Shown here: in pieces, positions 9,718 to 18,463 of the stretch
How the letters are laid out: each line of letters opens with the position of its first letter
Numbering within the stretch: position 1 is the stretch's first letter
Source: Mesobacterium_A sp034670065
Lineage (GTDB): Bacteria; Pseudomonadota; Alphaproteobacteria; Rhodobacterales; Rhodobacteraceae
NCBI GenBank assembly: GCA_034670065.1
Contig: JAXMOG010000001.1
Location: 372,001 to 436,000, forward strand
Reading direction: 5' to 3'
Length of the DNA: 64,000 nt
Position numbers and translations under genes: made by a program
The notes under the pieces: model-generated
What the model was told of the DNA's origin: nothing
Databases searched by the model: none
The model's input: the letters and a program-made list of their open reading frames with translations, nothing else

Positions 9718-10929
9718 ATGGAACGTAAGACATTTTTGAAGGCGCTGCTTGGCGCCGCAACGCTGGCAACCTTGCCAATGGCATCACTCGCACAGTCTGG
9801 GGACCCGATCGTCATCGGCGAAATCAATCACTACAAACGTTTGGCTGCGTTTACAGGCCCTTACAAACTGGGCATTGAACTGGGTCTGAAAGAAGTCAAC
9901 GAAGCCGGCGGCGTTTTGGGCCGTCCTTTGGAATTTATCTACCGCGATGACCAGGGTGAGCCTGGCGAAGCGGTGAAAATTGCCGAAGAACTGATGACGC
10001 GCGAAGGCGCCGTTATGCTGACAGGTACAATTCTGTCAAACGTTGGCTTGGCCATTTCTTCGTTCGCGGCTGAAAAAGGGTATGTGTATCTGGCGTCTGA
10101 ACCGCTGGCTGACAGCATCGTTTGGGCTGCAGGCAACCCCTACACTTTCCGTCTGCGTACCTCCACGTACATGCAGGCCAACATGTTGGCTGAGGCCGCG
10201 GCTAAGACCGATGCCAAAACATACGCGACCATCGCGCCAAACTACGCCTACGGGAAAGACGCCGTCGCCGCGTTCAAAGAAGCGCTGCTGAAGCTTCGCC
10301 CTGATGTAGAGTTTGTTGCCGAACAGTGGCCGGGCGTTTTCAAAATTGATGCCGGTGCGGAAGTTCAGGCGCTTGAGCGCGCTAAGCCCGATGCGATCTA
10401 CAACGTCACCTTTGGGTCTGATCTGGCGAAGTTCGTGCGTGAAGGCACTGACCGTGGTCTGTTTGACGGTCGTAACGTGTATGGTTTGCTGTCGGGTGAG
10501 CCTGAATATCTGGATCCGCTGGGCGATGAAGCCCCCGAAGGTTGGACCGTGACCGGTTACCCTTGGTATGATCTGGATAGCGGCCCAGAGGGTGAATTTG
10601 TTGCAGCATATCAAGCGGAATACGATGACTATCCACGCATCGGGTCCCTTGTTGGGTACATGACTGTTCAATCCATCGCAGCCGCGCTGGAAAAAGCGAA
10701 CTCCACAGAAACCGAAGCCATTCGTGACGCGTTCGAAGACCTTCAGGTTGCAACGCCAATGGGTGACATCACCTATCGTTCGATTGACCACCAATCCACG
10801 GCTGGTGCCTATGTTGGCACAACCACAGTCCGTGATGGCAAAGGTGTCATGGTAGACTGGGAATTCAAAAACGGCGCAAACTATCTGCCGTCTGATGAAG
10901 AAGTCTCCAAGATGCGGCCTGCCGACTGA
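9718..10929 (+). CDS. ABC transporter substrate-binding protein, branched-chain amino acid/amide type
   Basis: A 403-residue periplasmic binding protein of the LivJ/Peripla_BP_6 family. It has a signal peptide (MERKTFLKALLG ... ASLAQ) and the typical start DPIVIGEINHY, with GPYKLGIELGLKEVNEAGGVLGRPLEFIYRDDQGEPG. This family binds amino acids, amides, urea and many aromatic acids in alphaproteobacteria. It lies 50 bp after the Rieske gene, with AGAGAGG upstream of the start, in one operon with the permease and both ATPases. It probably captures the substrate of the Rieske/nicotinate-type pathway. Ligand identity is inference. Confidence 0.9.
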   Translation: MERKTFLKALLGAATLATLPMASLAQSGDPIVIGEINHYKRLAAFTGPYKLGIELGLKEVNEAGGVLGRPLEFIYRDDQGEPGEAVKIAEELMTREGAVMLTGTILSNVGLAISSFAAEKGYVYLASEPLADSIVWAAGNPYTFRLRTSTYMQANMLAEAAAKTDAKTYATIAPNYAYGKDAVAAFKEALLKLRPDVEFVAEQWPGVFKIDAGAEVQALERAKPDAIYNVTFGSDLAKFVREGTDRGLFDGRNVYGLLSGEPEYLDPLGDEAPEGWTVTGYPWYDLDSGPEGEFVAAYQAEYDDYPRIGSLVGYMTVQSIAAALEKANSTETEAIRDAFEDLQVATPMGDITYRSIDHQSTAGAYVGTTTVRDGKGVMVDWEFKNGANYLPSDEEVSKMRPAD

Positions 10930-10940
10930 GAGAACTGATT

Positions 10941-10966
10941 GGTTGCGGGGCCTATGCCTCGCAACC
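10941..10966 (+). terminator. intercistronic hairpin after the binding-protein gene
   Basis: GGTTGCG and CGCAACC form a 7-bp stem, extended by GGC/GCC after a single mismatch, around a 4-nt loop. It follows the stop codon of the binding-protein gene and is not followed directly by a T tract. It is more likely a partial terminator or 3'-end stabiliser that keeps binding-protein mRNA in excess of the membrane components. Confidence 0.55.
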
Positions 10967-10997
10967 TTCTCTCCCGATTTCCCCCTTTTAGGTTAGG

Positions 10998-12866
10998 ATG
11001 TTTTGCCCGATGGAAATTTTCGTCGCTCAAATTTTGACGGGGTTGGCCAACGCAAGCTCGCTGTTTTTGGTGGCCTGTGGTCTGTCGCTCATATTCGGCG
11101 TGACCCGCATCGTGAACTTTGCGCATGGCAGCCTTTACATGGTTGGGGCCTACGTCGGGTATACCCTGATGCAGGTGTTGCCCGGAGCATTCGGATTTTG
11201 GGGGGCCATCCTGTTGGCAGGTGTTGCCGTCGGGATAATTGGTGTGCTGATCGAGATTTTGGTCTTACGACCGGTCTATCGCGCACCTGAACTTTTTCAA
11301 CTTGTTGCAACTTTTGGGGTTATCCTGGTCATTCAGGATCTGACCTTGTTGGTTTGGGGTGCTGAAGACCTGCTGGGTCCGCGCGCACCCGGCTTGCGCG
11401 GTGTCTACCGGATCATGGGTGAACCGGTTCCGAAATACGACATCGCGCTGTTGATCATCACACCTATTATCGCGGTAGCCCTATGGTATCTCATCACAAA
11501 AACCCGTCTGGGCGTTTTGGTGCGGGCCGCAACGCAAGACCGTGAAATGGTTGGAGCTTTGGGTGTGAACCAGGCTTGGTTGTTTACCGCGGTTTTCGCA
11601 CTTGGTTCCGCCATGGCCGGTTTGGGCGGCGCGTTGCAGCTGCCCAAAGGCGGCGCTGACCTGTTGATGGATTTCAACATCCTGACCCCTGTCTTTGTCG
11701 TTGTTGTCATCGGCGGTATGGGGTCCCTGCCCGGCGCATATCTGGCCGCGGTCATTATCTCTGTCCTGAATGTCTTCGGTGTCATGTATGTGCCGCAATC
11801 CACCTTGGCGTTAATGTTCCTAGTGATGATCGTCGTCTTGATGTTCCGTCCTTACGGCTTGTTTGGCCGCGAAGAAGTCGCCGGTGAACACGGCCAAGTT
11901 GGTGAGCCAGAGCGCCCCATCAAGCCAGCCACGAACACGGTGCGTTTGATCGTTATGGCGGGATTGGCTGTTTTGGCTCTGCTGCCCCTCTATGGGTCGT
12001 CGTTCTCACTGGTCTTTGCAACGGACGTCATGATCTTCTGCCTGTTTGCTGCGTCCCTGCACTTTCTGATTGGGACCGGTGGCATGGTCAGCTTTGGCCA
12101 CGCCGCATACTATGGTGGTGGCGCCTATGTGGCCGCCTTGCTGGTCACACATGCCAGCTCACCGATGGAAATTGCCTTCCTTCTGGCCCCGTTGGGTGCG
12201 GGCTTGGTCGCGTTGGCCATTGGGTGGGTTTGTCTGCGCCTGACCGGTGTTTACTTTGCCATGCTGACGCTTGCCTTTGCACAGTTGATTTGGAGCCTCG
12301 TGTTCCAATGGGGCGATGTCACAGGCGGTGATGATGGTCTGGTCAACATCTGGCCCGCAGAATGGCTGAAGGCAAATGTCGTGTATTTCTACTTCACCAT
12401 GATCTTTGCAACCGCGGGCATCCTTGTTTTGCGCCATATCGTGCATTCGCCCTTTGGCTATGCCCTGCGAGCAGCGCGTGACAGTAAACGTCAGGCCGAA
12501 GCGACCGGGATCAACACACGGCAGGTTCAATTGCTGGCCTTTGGCTTTGCCGGGTTCATGGGCGGGCTTGCCGGTGCTCTGTTCGTCTTTTCCAAGGGCA
12601 GCGTGTTTCCGAACGAACTGGAGATTGCACGTAGCTTCGATGCGTTGATCGTTGTCTTCCTGGGTGGCGTGAAAACTCTGGCAGGTGGCGTCGTTGGTGC
12701 AGGGTTCTTTAAAGGGATCGAAGAAACACTGCTTCGGTTCGAATACTGGCGCTTGATTATGGGCTTACTGATCATCTTCGTTGTTATCGTGGCTCCTGAG
12801 GGTGTTGTCGGCTCTCTTCGAAAAGGGGCGGAACGCCTGGGTTTACTCAAAGCGGGGGATCAATAA
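10998..12866 (+). CDS. ABC transporter permease, LivH-LivM fusion
   Basis: A 622-residue inner membrane protein made of two permease units. Residues 1 to about 295 resemble LivH (MEIFVAQILTGLANASSLFLVACG, GVTRIVNFAHGS). After a short hydrophilic linker (GREEVAGEHGQVGEPERPIK), the rest resembles LivM (GTGGMVSFGHAAYYGGGAY, with the transport signature ARDSKRQAEATGINTRQVQL). In most systems these are two genes; the fusion gives a single-chain permease. It overlaps the following ATPase gene by one base (12866), so translation is coupled. It imports the ligand of the preceding binding protein. Confidence 0.9.
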   Translation: MFCPMEIFVAQILTGLANASSLFLVACGLSLIFGVTRIVNFAHGSLYMVGAYVGYTLMQVLPGAFGFWGAILLAGVAVGIIGVLIEILVLRPVYRAPELFQLVATFGVILVIQDLTLLVWGAEDLLGPRAPGLRGVYRIMGEPVPKYDIALLIITPIIAVALWYLITKTRLGVLVRAATQDREMVGALGVNQAWLFTAVFALGSAMAGLGGALQLPKGGADLLMDFNILTPVFVVVVIGGMGSLPGAYLAAVIISVLNVFGVMYVPQSTLALMFLVMIVVLMFRPYGLFGREEVAGEHGQVGEPERPIKPATNTVRLIVMAGLAVLALLPLYGSSFSLVFATDVMIFCLFAASLHFLIGTGGMVSFGHAAYYGGGAYVAALLVTHASSPMEIAFLLAPLGAGLVALAIGWVCLRLTGVYFAMLTLAFAQLIWSLVFQWGDVTGGDDGLVNIWPAEWLKANVVYFYFTMIFATAGILVLRHIVHSPFGYALRAARDSKRQAEATGINTRQVQLLAFGFAGFMGGLAGALFVFSKGSVFPNELEIARSFDALIVVFLGGVKTLAGGVVGAGFFKGIEETLLRFEYWRLIMGLLIIFVVIVAPEGVVGSLRKGAERLGLLKAGDQ

Positions 12867-13645
12867 TGGCCACTGTTCTGGAAACCAAAGGTTTAACCAA
12901 AACCTTTGACGCAATCGTCGCGGTTGATGATGTGTCTTTCAAATTGGAAAAGGGTGAGCTGTTGGCCCTGATCGGCCCCAACGGCGCCGGGAAAAGCACT
13001 TGCTTCAACATGTTGATGGGGCAATTGAAACCTACCTCGGGTCAGGTGCTGTTGGCGGGCGAAAACATCACCGGGCTGCGCCCGCGTGAGGTTTGGCGCA
13101 AGGGCGTTGGGCGTACCTTCCAAATCACCGCGACCTATTCATCGATGACGGTCATCGAAAACGTGCAGATGGCGCTGCTGTCTCACCGCAATAAGGTCTT
13201 CACCTTCCTGCCGTATGCCACGCGCCTATACCGTGATGAAGCGTTGCAATTCCTATCGATGGTCGGGATGGCGGATCAGGCGGATCGTCATTGCGCGGTG
13301 CTTGCATATGGCGACCTGAAGAGAATGGAATTGGCCATCGCCCTGGCCCATGACCCCAAGGTTTTGCTGATGGATGAGCCGACAGCCGGGATGGCGCCGA
13401 AAGAACGGATCGCCTTGATGCAATTGACCGCCGATATCGTGCGCGAACGAGGTGTAAGTGTCTTGTTCACCGAACATGACATGGATGTCGTCTTTGCCCA
13501 TTCGCACCGGATTATGGTTTTGAACCGTGGCGAATTGATAGCCGAAGGCACGGCCGAAGAAATTCGCAACAACGCGATGGTTCAGGACGTGTATCTTGGC
13601 GGTGGCACCCTCTATGCATCGGAAGAGGAAACAGCCAATGCTTGA
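12866..13645 (+). CDS. ABC transporter ATP-binding protein, LivG type
   Basis: A 259-residue ATPase. Walker A is GPNGAGKST; the signature region is atypical (LAYGDLKRMELAIAL); Walker B is VLLMDEPTAGM, followed by the switch His in FTEHDMDVVF. The C-terminal LivG extension is present. It is the third gene of the importer part of the Rieske operon and overlaps its neighbours at both ends, so the four transporter genes are expressed together. Confidence 0.92.
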   Translation: MATVLETKGLTKTFDAIVAVDDVSFKLEKGELLALIGPNGAGKSTCFNMLMGQLKPTSGQVLLAGENITGLRPREVWRKGVGRTFQITATYSSMTVIENVQMALLSHRNKVFTFLPYATRLYRDEALQFLSMVGMADQADRHCAVLAYGDLKRMELAIALAHDPKVLLMDEPTAGMAPKERIALMQLTADIVRERGVSVLFTEHDMDVVFAHSHRIMVLNRGELIAEGTAEEIRNNAMVQDVYLGGGTLYASEEETANA

Positions 13646-14339
13646 AGTAAAAGATATCAATAGCTTTTATGGCAAGGCCCATGTTCTGCGCGACCTCAGC
13701 TTTGAGGTTCCAAAGGGCGAAGTTGTCGCGCTGTTGGGGCGTAACGGTGCTGGAAAATCGACCACGATGAAATCCGTCATGCAAATTGTGCGCACGGCGT
13801 CTGGTGTCATCACTTTTCAGGGTCAAACGATTTCGGGCATGTTACCGCACAAGATCGCCAAGCTTGGACTGGGCTATGTTCCAGAAGACCGGCGGATTTT
13901 CACGGATTTGACCGTGGCAGAAAACTTGGTGGTCGGTTTCCAACCTCCGCGCGACGGTGCCGTCACCTGGACGCAGGACATTTTGTTTGACCTCTTTCCA
14001 AACCTGGCCGAACGCCGCAACAACCGTGGCAAGGCCTTGTCTGGTGGCGAACAGCAGATGCTGACCATCGCGCGCACATTGATGGGCAATCCCTATTTCG
14101 TGCTGCTGGATGAACCCAGCGAAGGGGTCGCCCCTGTTATTGTTGAGCAGATGGCCAAAGTGATCACTCAGCTCAAGTCCGAAGGGCTGACCGTGCTGCT
14201 GTCTGAACAGAACCTGCACTTCGCCCAAATGGTTGCGGATCGCGCCGTGATCATCGAAAGCGGAAAACAGATGTTTTACGGAACACTGCAAGAGCTGAAC
14301 GATCACCCCGAAGTTCGGGATGCCTATTTGGCGGCATAG
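13638..14339 (+). CDS. ABC transporter ATP-binding protein, LivF type
   Basis: A 233-residue ATPase. It has Walker A GRNGAGKSTT, signature LSGGEQQML, Walker B FVLLDEPSEGVAP, and the switch His replaced by Gln-Asn (LSEQNLHFAQ) as is normal in LivF. The start at 13638 is chosen over an upstream ATG because MLEVKDINSFYG is the family N-terminus. It overlaps the LivG gene by 8 bp. It is the last gene of the Rieske-ABC operon. Confidence 0.92.
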   Translation: MLEVKDINSFYGKAHVLRDLSFEVPKGEVVALLGRNGAGKSTTMKSVMQIVRTASGVITFQGQTISGMLPHKIAKLGLGYVPEDRRIFTDLTVAENLVVGFQPPRDGAVTWTQDILFDLFPNLAERRNNRGKALSGGEQQMLTIARTLMGNPYFVLLDEPSEGVAPVIVEQMAKVITQLKSEGLTVLLSEQNLHFAQMVADRAVIIESGKQMFYGTLQELNDHPEVRDAYLAA

Positions 14340-14864
14340 GCTGAATGCACAAAACCACTGCGCTTTCGACCTCGATCTGTGACAATCGCAGGATCGGGCA
14401 GGCAAAATACTTGCCTGATCGACCCGGGCCAGATCGGGCAGTTTTAACAGGTAAAAACAGCGTCGCAGATCTCGTCATTACCCTGCCGCGGACCAGTCCG
14501 GATTGCATGACTGGAATTTGGTCTGCTGCCCGTAGGCTCAGCCCCCCTTGTCGGTGGAACTTTGGCTCAACGATCAACGGTTCGCTTTTGCAAAAACCTG
14601 GCGTTTAAAACCGCTCGTTTAGAAGTTTCGGTACGCCGTGCCCTGCCCGGCATAGGCCACGTAAACAGACGGCTCCCAGCGGCCGGACCAACGCCAATTG
14701 TCTGTTACGATTTCACGGTACAAAGCCTGTTTACGGGTGGATTTTAGGCCCGCCCGTTCGCCGGAACAACAAGCACCTTTTCCAGACGAGACTTTGTTCA
14801 TCGCTACTGCGTTTGAACCTGCAATCTGGGCAAATATCTGTTGACAGAAACAAACCCCACCCAA
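14340..14864. other. intergenic region between importer operon and molybdenum hydroxylase operon
   Basis: About 520 bp with no supported gene. A perfect 7-bp hairpin (CAGGCAA, 5-nt loop, TTGCCTG) at 14399-14417 lies 60 bp after the importer operon and may help end its transcript, although no T tract follows. A TTGACA hexamer at 14841-14846 is the likely -35 box for the next operon. Confidence 0.5.
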
Positions 14865-14886
14865 TACCATTAGCATACAAACAAGT
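14841..14886 (+). promoter_or_regulatory. promoter and operator O2 of the molybdenum hydroxylase operon
   Basis: TTGACA (14841-14846) is followed after 18 bp by TACCAT (14865-14870), a plausible -10 box. The -10 box overlaps a degenerate copy of the regulon dyad at 14865-14886, centred on CATTAGCATACAAA. The geometry (TTGACA, 18 bp, -10 box merged with the dyad) is the same as at the ferredoxin promoter near 23809-23855. Confidence 0.5.
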
Positions 14887-14900
14887 TTAGGATTTGCCGC

Positions 14901-15731
14901 TTGGCCTACCATTCTTCAATAGACCTGCCGTCCGCATTGGCTGTTATCAAGGATGTCCCGCACAAGATTGTTGCCGGTGGAACCGATGTGTATCCAGCCA
15001 TGAAACAGGGCTTAACGCCCGTGGCATTCCTGGACGTAACGCGCATCAAAGAACTGTCTGGCATTTCACAAACACAGCACGGCATTCGTATTGGCGCGAC
15101 TGTGACTTGGAGCGAGATCGCACATGCGGATCTGCCGTCTTCCTTCGATGCGCTAAAACATGCCGCACGCGAAGTCGGTAGTTTGCAAATCCAGAATGCG
15201 GGCACGATCGCCGGGAATATCTGCAACGCCTCCCCTGCCGCAGATGGGGTTCCGCCATTGCTGGCATTGGATGCTCAGGTCGAACTGGCCAGCGCGGCGC
15301 GCGGCGTGCGAACCCTCCCCTTGTCGGAATTCATTCTTGGTGTACGCAAGACCGCGCTGGAACCGGATGAACTTGTCACCGCGCTCCACATCCCCCCTCA
15401 ATCTGACCACACCGGATCCGCGTTCGAAAAACTGGGAAGTCGCCGTTATTTGGTGATTTCAATCACAATGACAGCGGCCAATATCACGCTTGATAACGAT
15501 GGCCGGATTACCGATGCGAAGGTTGCCGTTGGCGCTTGTTCGGCTGTTGCGCAGCGCCTGCCTGCGCTGGAGGCGGATTTGCGTGGCAAACGTGTAGACG
15601 ATGTTGTGGTCACTCCTGCGCATCTTACCCCGCTTTCGCCCATTGATGATGTACGCGGATCGGGCACGTACCGTCTGGACGTGGTGCAAGAGCAATGCAA
15701 ACGCGCGATTTTGAAGGCAGCAACGTCATGA
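14901..15731 (+). CDS. FAD-binding subunit of a xanthine dehydrogenase-family molybdenum hydroxylase
   Basis: A 276-residue medium subunit of the CoxM/XdhB type. The FAD pyrophosphate loop is IVAGGTDVYPAMKQG and the second motif is NAGTIAGNICNASPAADG. A TTG start at 14901 is used because no ATG precedes the FAD loop; AGGA lies 10 bp upstream. Its stop overlaps the start of the next gene (ATGA). It passes electrons from the [2Fe-2S] centres of its partner to an acceptor. In this context the enzyme most likely hydroxylates C6 of nicotinate. Confidence 0.88.
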   Translation: MAYHSSIDLPSALAVIKDVPHKIVAGGTDVYPAMKQGLTPVAFLDVTRIKELSGISQTQHGIRIGATVTWSEIAHADLPSSFDALKHAAREVGSLQIQNAGTIAGNICNASPAADGVPPLLALDAQVELASAARGVRTLPLSEFILGVRKTALEPDELVTALHIPPQSDHTGSAFEKLGSRRYLVISITMTAANITLDNDGRITDAKVAVGACSAVAQRLPALEADLRGKRVDDVVVTPAHLTPLSPIDDVRGSGTYRLDVVQEQCKRAILKAATS

Positions 15732-18463
15732 ACAAACACGTTCCAACACTGCAAACCTCCTTTCATCTGAACAACAAATCCGTGTCTGCCGACGTGAAAC
15801 CCGGACAACGCTTGTCTTCGCTGTTGCGCGAAACCTTGGATACGCGCGATGTCAAAATTGGCTGCGATGCCGGTGATTGTGGCGCCTGCACCGTCTTGAT
15901 TGACGGTCTGCCAGTGTGTTCTTGTTTGACCCCGGCACATCAGGCCGAAGGCCGCCATGTTGAAACGCTGGCGGGGCTTCACCAGTCCGATGACCACGCA
16001 AAAGCACTGGCGCAAAGCTTTCAGGACCATGGCGCGGCACAATGCGGTATCTGCACACCGGGCATGATTGTATCGGCTGTTGCCTTGCTGCGCGACAATG
16101 CCCAACCAACCCCGCAAGAGGTTCAAGATGGTCTGGGCGGCGTCCTGTGTCGCTGTACAGGCTATCGCAAGATCATCGATGCCGTGGTTGGGGCACCTGC
16201 CCTGGCCAAGGCCAGCGATGGCAAGGTTGGCGCGTCGATCCGCCGGTTGGATGGCGATCAAAAAGTTTCGGGCCGCGAAGCGTTTGGCGATGATGTCGCC
16301 CCAGCGGGGTGTTTGGAAATTCTGGTCATTCGGTCCCCATTTCCACGGGCCGGATTTGCATTTGGCGATCTTGACGCCTTTGCGAAATCAAAGGGGATCG
16401 AGACCGTACTGACTGCGGCGGACATTCCCGGACAAAACATCTTTGGCGTCATCCCAAACTTCATTGACCAGCCGGTATTTGCCGAACAGGAAGTTCGATT
16501 TCGCGGCGAAGCCGTTGCCGCAATCGTGGCCAGCACTGATGTGATTTCAAACTTTGATCCAAACGACTTCCCCGTGACCTGGACAGAGCTTCCGGCGGTC
16601 AATGATGTGACCGCTGCCCAAGGTTCGGGCGCGGCGCAACTGCATGACGGTCACGAAAACAACGTGATGTGCGGTGGGTTTGTCACCTGTGGTGATCCAC
16701 AGGTCGCGCTCGACAAGGCCCATGTCACAGTCGAAGGGCATTTCCAAAGCGGGTTTGTTGAACATGCGTATATCGAGCCGGAAGCGGGCTTTGCGCAAAT
16801 GGTTAACGGCCGGATCGAAGTACATGCCTGCACCCAAGCGCCAGTGATGGACCTGGATTCCTTGGAAATCATATTGGGCATAGACCGTTCGATGATCCGG
16901 ATCGTCCCTACCGCCGTTGGCGGCGGTTTTGGGTCCAAAATCGATGTTTCGATGCAGCCGTTTCTGGCGCTGGCAACTTTGAAAACTGGCAAACCTGTGC
17001 GCATTTGCTATTCGCGCGCCGAGTCGATGCAAAGCACCACCAAACGCCATCCATCGGACATCACCATGACAGTCGGAGCGGATGAAAACGGCAAGCTCTG
17101 CGGCTTTAATTTCTTTGGCACGTTTGACACCGGTGCCTATGCCAGCTGGGGCCCAACGGTTGCCAACCGTGTGCCGATCCATGCATCGGGCCCTTATCAG
17201 ATCGCCGATTTCCGCGCAGAATCCAAAGCCATTTACACCAACAATCCACCAGCGGGCGCGTTCCGTGGGTTTGGTGTGCCGCAATCGGCCATCGCACAAG
17301 AATCCCTGTTTGATGAGTTGGCGGAAAAGCTGGGCCAAGACCCGCTTGAATTTCGCATCAACAACGCCTTGACCAACAACGTTCCCACGGTGTGCGGACA
17401 GGTGTTTTCACAAGGCGTCGGGATTGGCGCGTGTCTTAAATCATTGCGCCCGGCCTGGGCCTCTGAACGCGCTGCGGCTGATGCATTCAACAAAACCAGC
17501 ACAAAGATCAAACGAGGCGTTGGCCTGGCTGCTGGATGGTATGGCTGTGGCAACACCAGCTTGCCAAACCCCTCGACCATAAAGTCAGGAATACAAGCCG
17601 ACGGACGCATCGTTCTGCACCAAGGGGCCATGGATATTGGCCAAGGCGCGAACACCGTCATCACCCAGATTTTCGCAACTGCCTTTGGCGTGTCGGTCGA
17701 TGACGTTGCATTGGTCGGCGCAGACACGGATATCACGCCGGATGCCGGAAAAACCTCTGCTTCGCGCCAAACATATGTTTCGGGCAATGCGGCCCGCCTA
17801 TCGGGTGAAGCTTTGCGCAAAAGCATCCTGCAAACGATGAACGTCGCAGAGGATGCCGTGCTATCGTTTGAGGGCACGTTGCTTGTTGCAACAGACAGCG
17901 CCGGTCGCCACGAGATTTCATTGGCTGGTTTGCCCCAGGATAACGAGGGCTTTGTCTTCCGCGCAGAAGAAACATATGACCCGCCAACACTGCCGTTGGA
18001 TGAAAATGGTCAGGGTGTTCCCTATGCACAGTTCGGCTATGCCGCGCATTTGGTTGTTGTCGATGTGGACACGGATTTTGGCACCGTTACGCCAGTGAAA
18101 TTCGTGGCGGCGCACGATGTTGGTCAGGCCATTAACCCCATGTTGGTGGAAGGACAGATTCACGGCGGCATTGCCCAGGGCCTGGGTATGGCGCTGATGG
18201 AAGAATACATCCCCGGTCGAACAGAAAACCTGCATGACTATCTGATACCGACCATCGGGGATATTCCACCAATCGACACGATCATCATTGAAGAACCGGA
18301 TTTGCACGGGCCCTATGGCGCAAAGGGGTTGGGCGAACACGTTCTGATCCCGACAGCACCGGCGATACTGAACGCAATCAAATATGCCACTGGTGCCCGC
18401 ATTCGGCAGGTTCCGGCGACACCCGCCCGTGTCCGGGCGGCAATCTTAGCGGGGACATCATGA
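15728..18463 (+). CDS. molybdenum hydroxylase, fused [2Fe-2S] and Mo-pterin subunits (probable nicotinate dehydrogenase)
   Basis: A 911-residue fusion. Residues 1-165 form the small subunit, with a plant-type cluster (C46, C51, C54, C66) and a second cluster (CGICTPGM ... CRCTGYR). The remainder is the Mo-MPT subunit with the VGGGFGSK dithiolene loop, the AGAFRGFGVPQ segment, and the catalytic Glu in GAKGLGEHVL. Such enzymes hydroxylate N-heteroaromatic rings with water. It is followed by a 6-hydroxynicotinate reductase homologue with an ATGA overlap, so nicotinate to 6-hydroxynicotinate is the best guess. Related purine or aldehyde oxidases cannot be excluded from sequence alone. No selenium insertion signal was noticed. 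Confidence 0.88.
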   Translation: MNKHVPTLQTSFHLNNKSVSADVKPGQRLSSLLRETLDTRDVKIGCDAGDCGACTVLIDGLPVCSCLTPAHQAEGRHVETLAGLHQSDDHAKALAQSFQDHGAAQCGICTPGMIVSAVALLRDNAQPTPQEVQDGLGGVLCRCTGYRKIIDAVVGAPALAKASDGKVGASIRRLDGDQKVSGREAFGDDVAPAGCLEILVIRSPFPRAGFAFGDLDAFAKSKGIETVLTAADIPGQNIFGVIPNFIDQPVFAEQEVRFRGEAVAAIVASTDVISNFDPNDFPVTWTELPAVNDVTAAQGSGAAQLHDGHENNVMCGGFVTCGDPQVALDKAHVTVEGHFQSGFVEHAYIEPEAGFAQMVNGRIEVHACTQAPVMDLDSLEIILGIDRSMIRIVPTAVGGGFGSKIDVSMQPFLALATLKTGKPVRICYSRAESMQSTTKRHPSDITMTVGADENGKLCGFNFFGTFDTGAYASWGPTVANRVPIHASGPYQIADFRAESKAIYTNNPPAGAFRGFGVPQSAIAQESLFDELAEKLGQDPLEFRINNALTNNVPTVCGQVFSQGVGIGACLKSLRPAWASERAAADAFNKTSTKIKRGVGLAAGWYGCGNTSLPNPSTIKSGIQADGRIVLHQGAMDIGQGANTVITQIFATAFGVSVDDVALVGADTDITPDAGKTSASRQTYVSGNAARLSGEALRKSILQTMNVAEDAVLSFEGTLLVATDSAGRHEISLAGLPQDNEGFVFRAEETYDPPTLPLDENGQGVPYAQFGYAAHLVVVDVDTDFGTVTPVKFVAAHDVGQAINPMLVEGQIHGGIAQGLGMALMEEYIPGRTENLHDYLIPTIGDIPPIDTIIIEEPDLHGPYGAKGLGEHVLIPTAPAILNAIKYATGARIRQVPATPARVRAAILAGTS

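Noticed and set aside
14345..14747. Short plus-strand ORFs between the importer and hydroxylase operons
   Set aside because: No ribosome binding sites, atypical composition, and the region is better explained as terminator plus promoter/operator.
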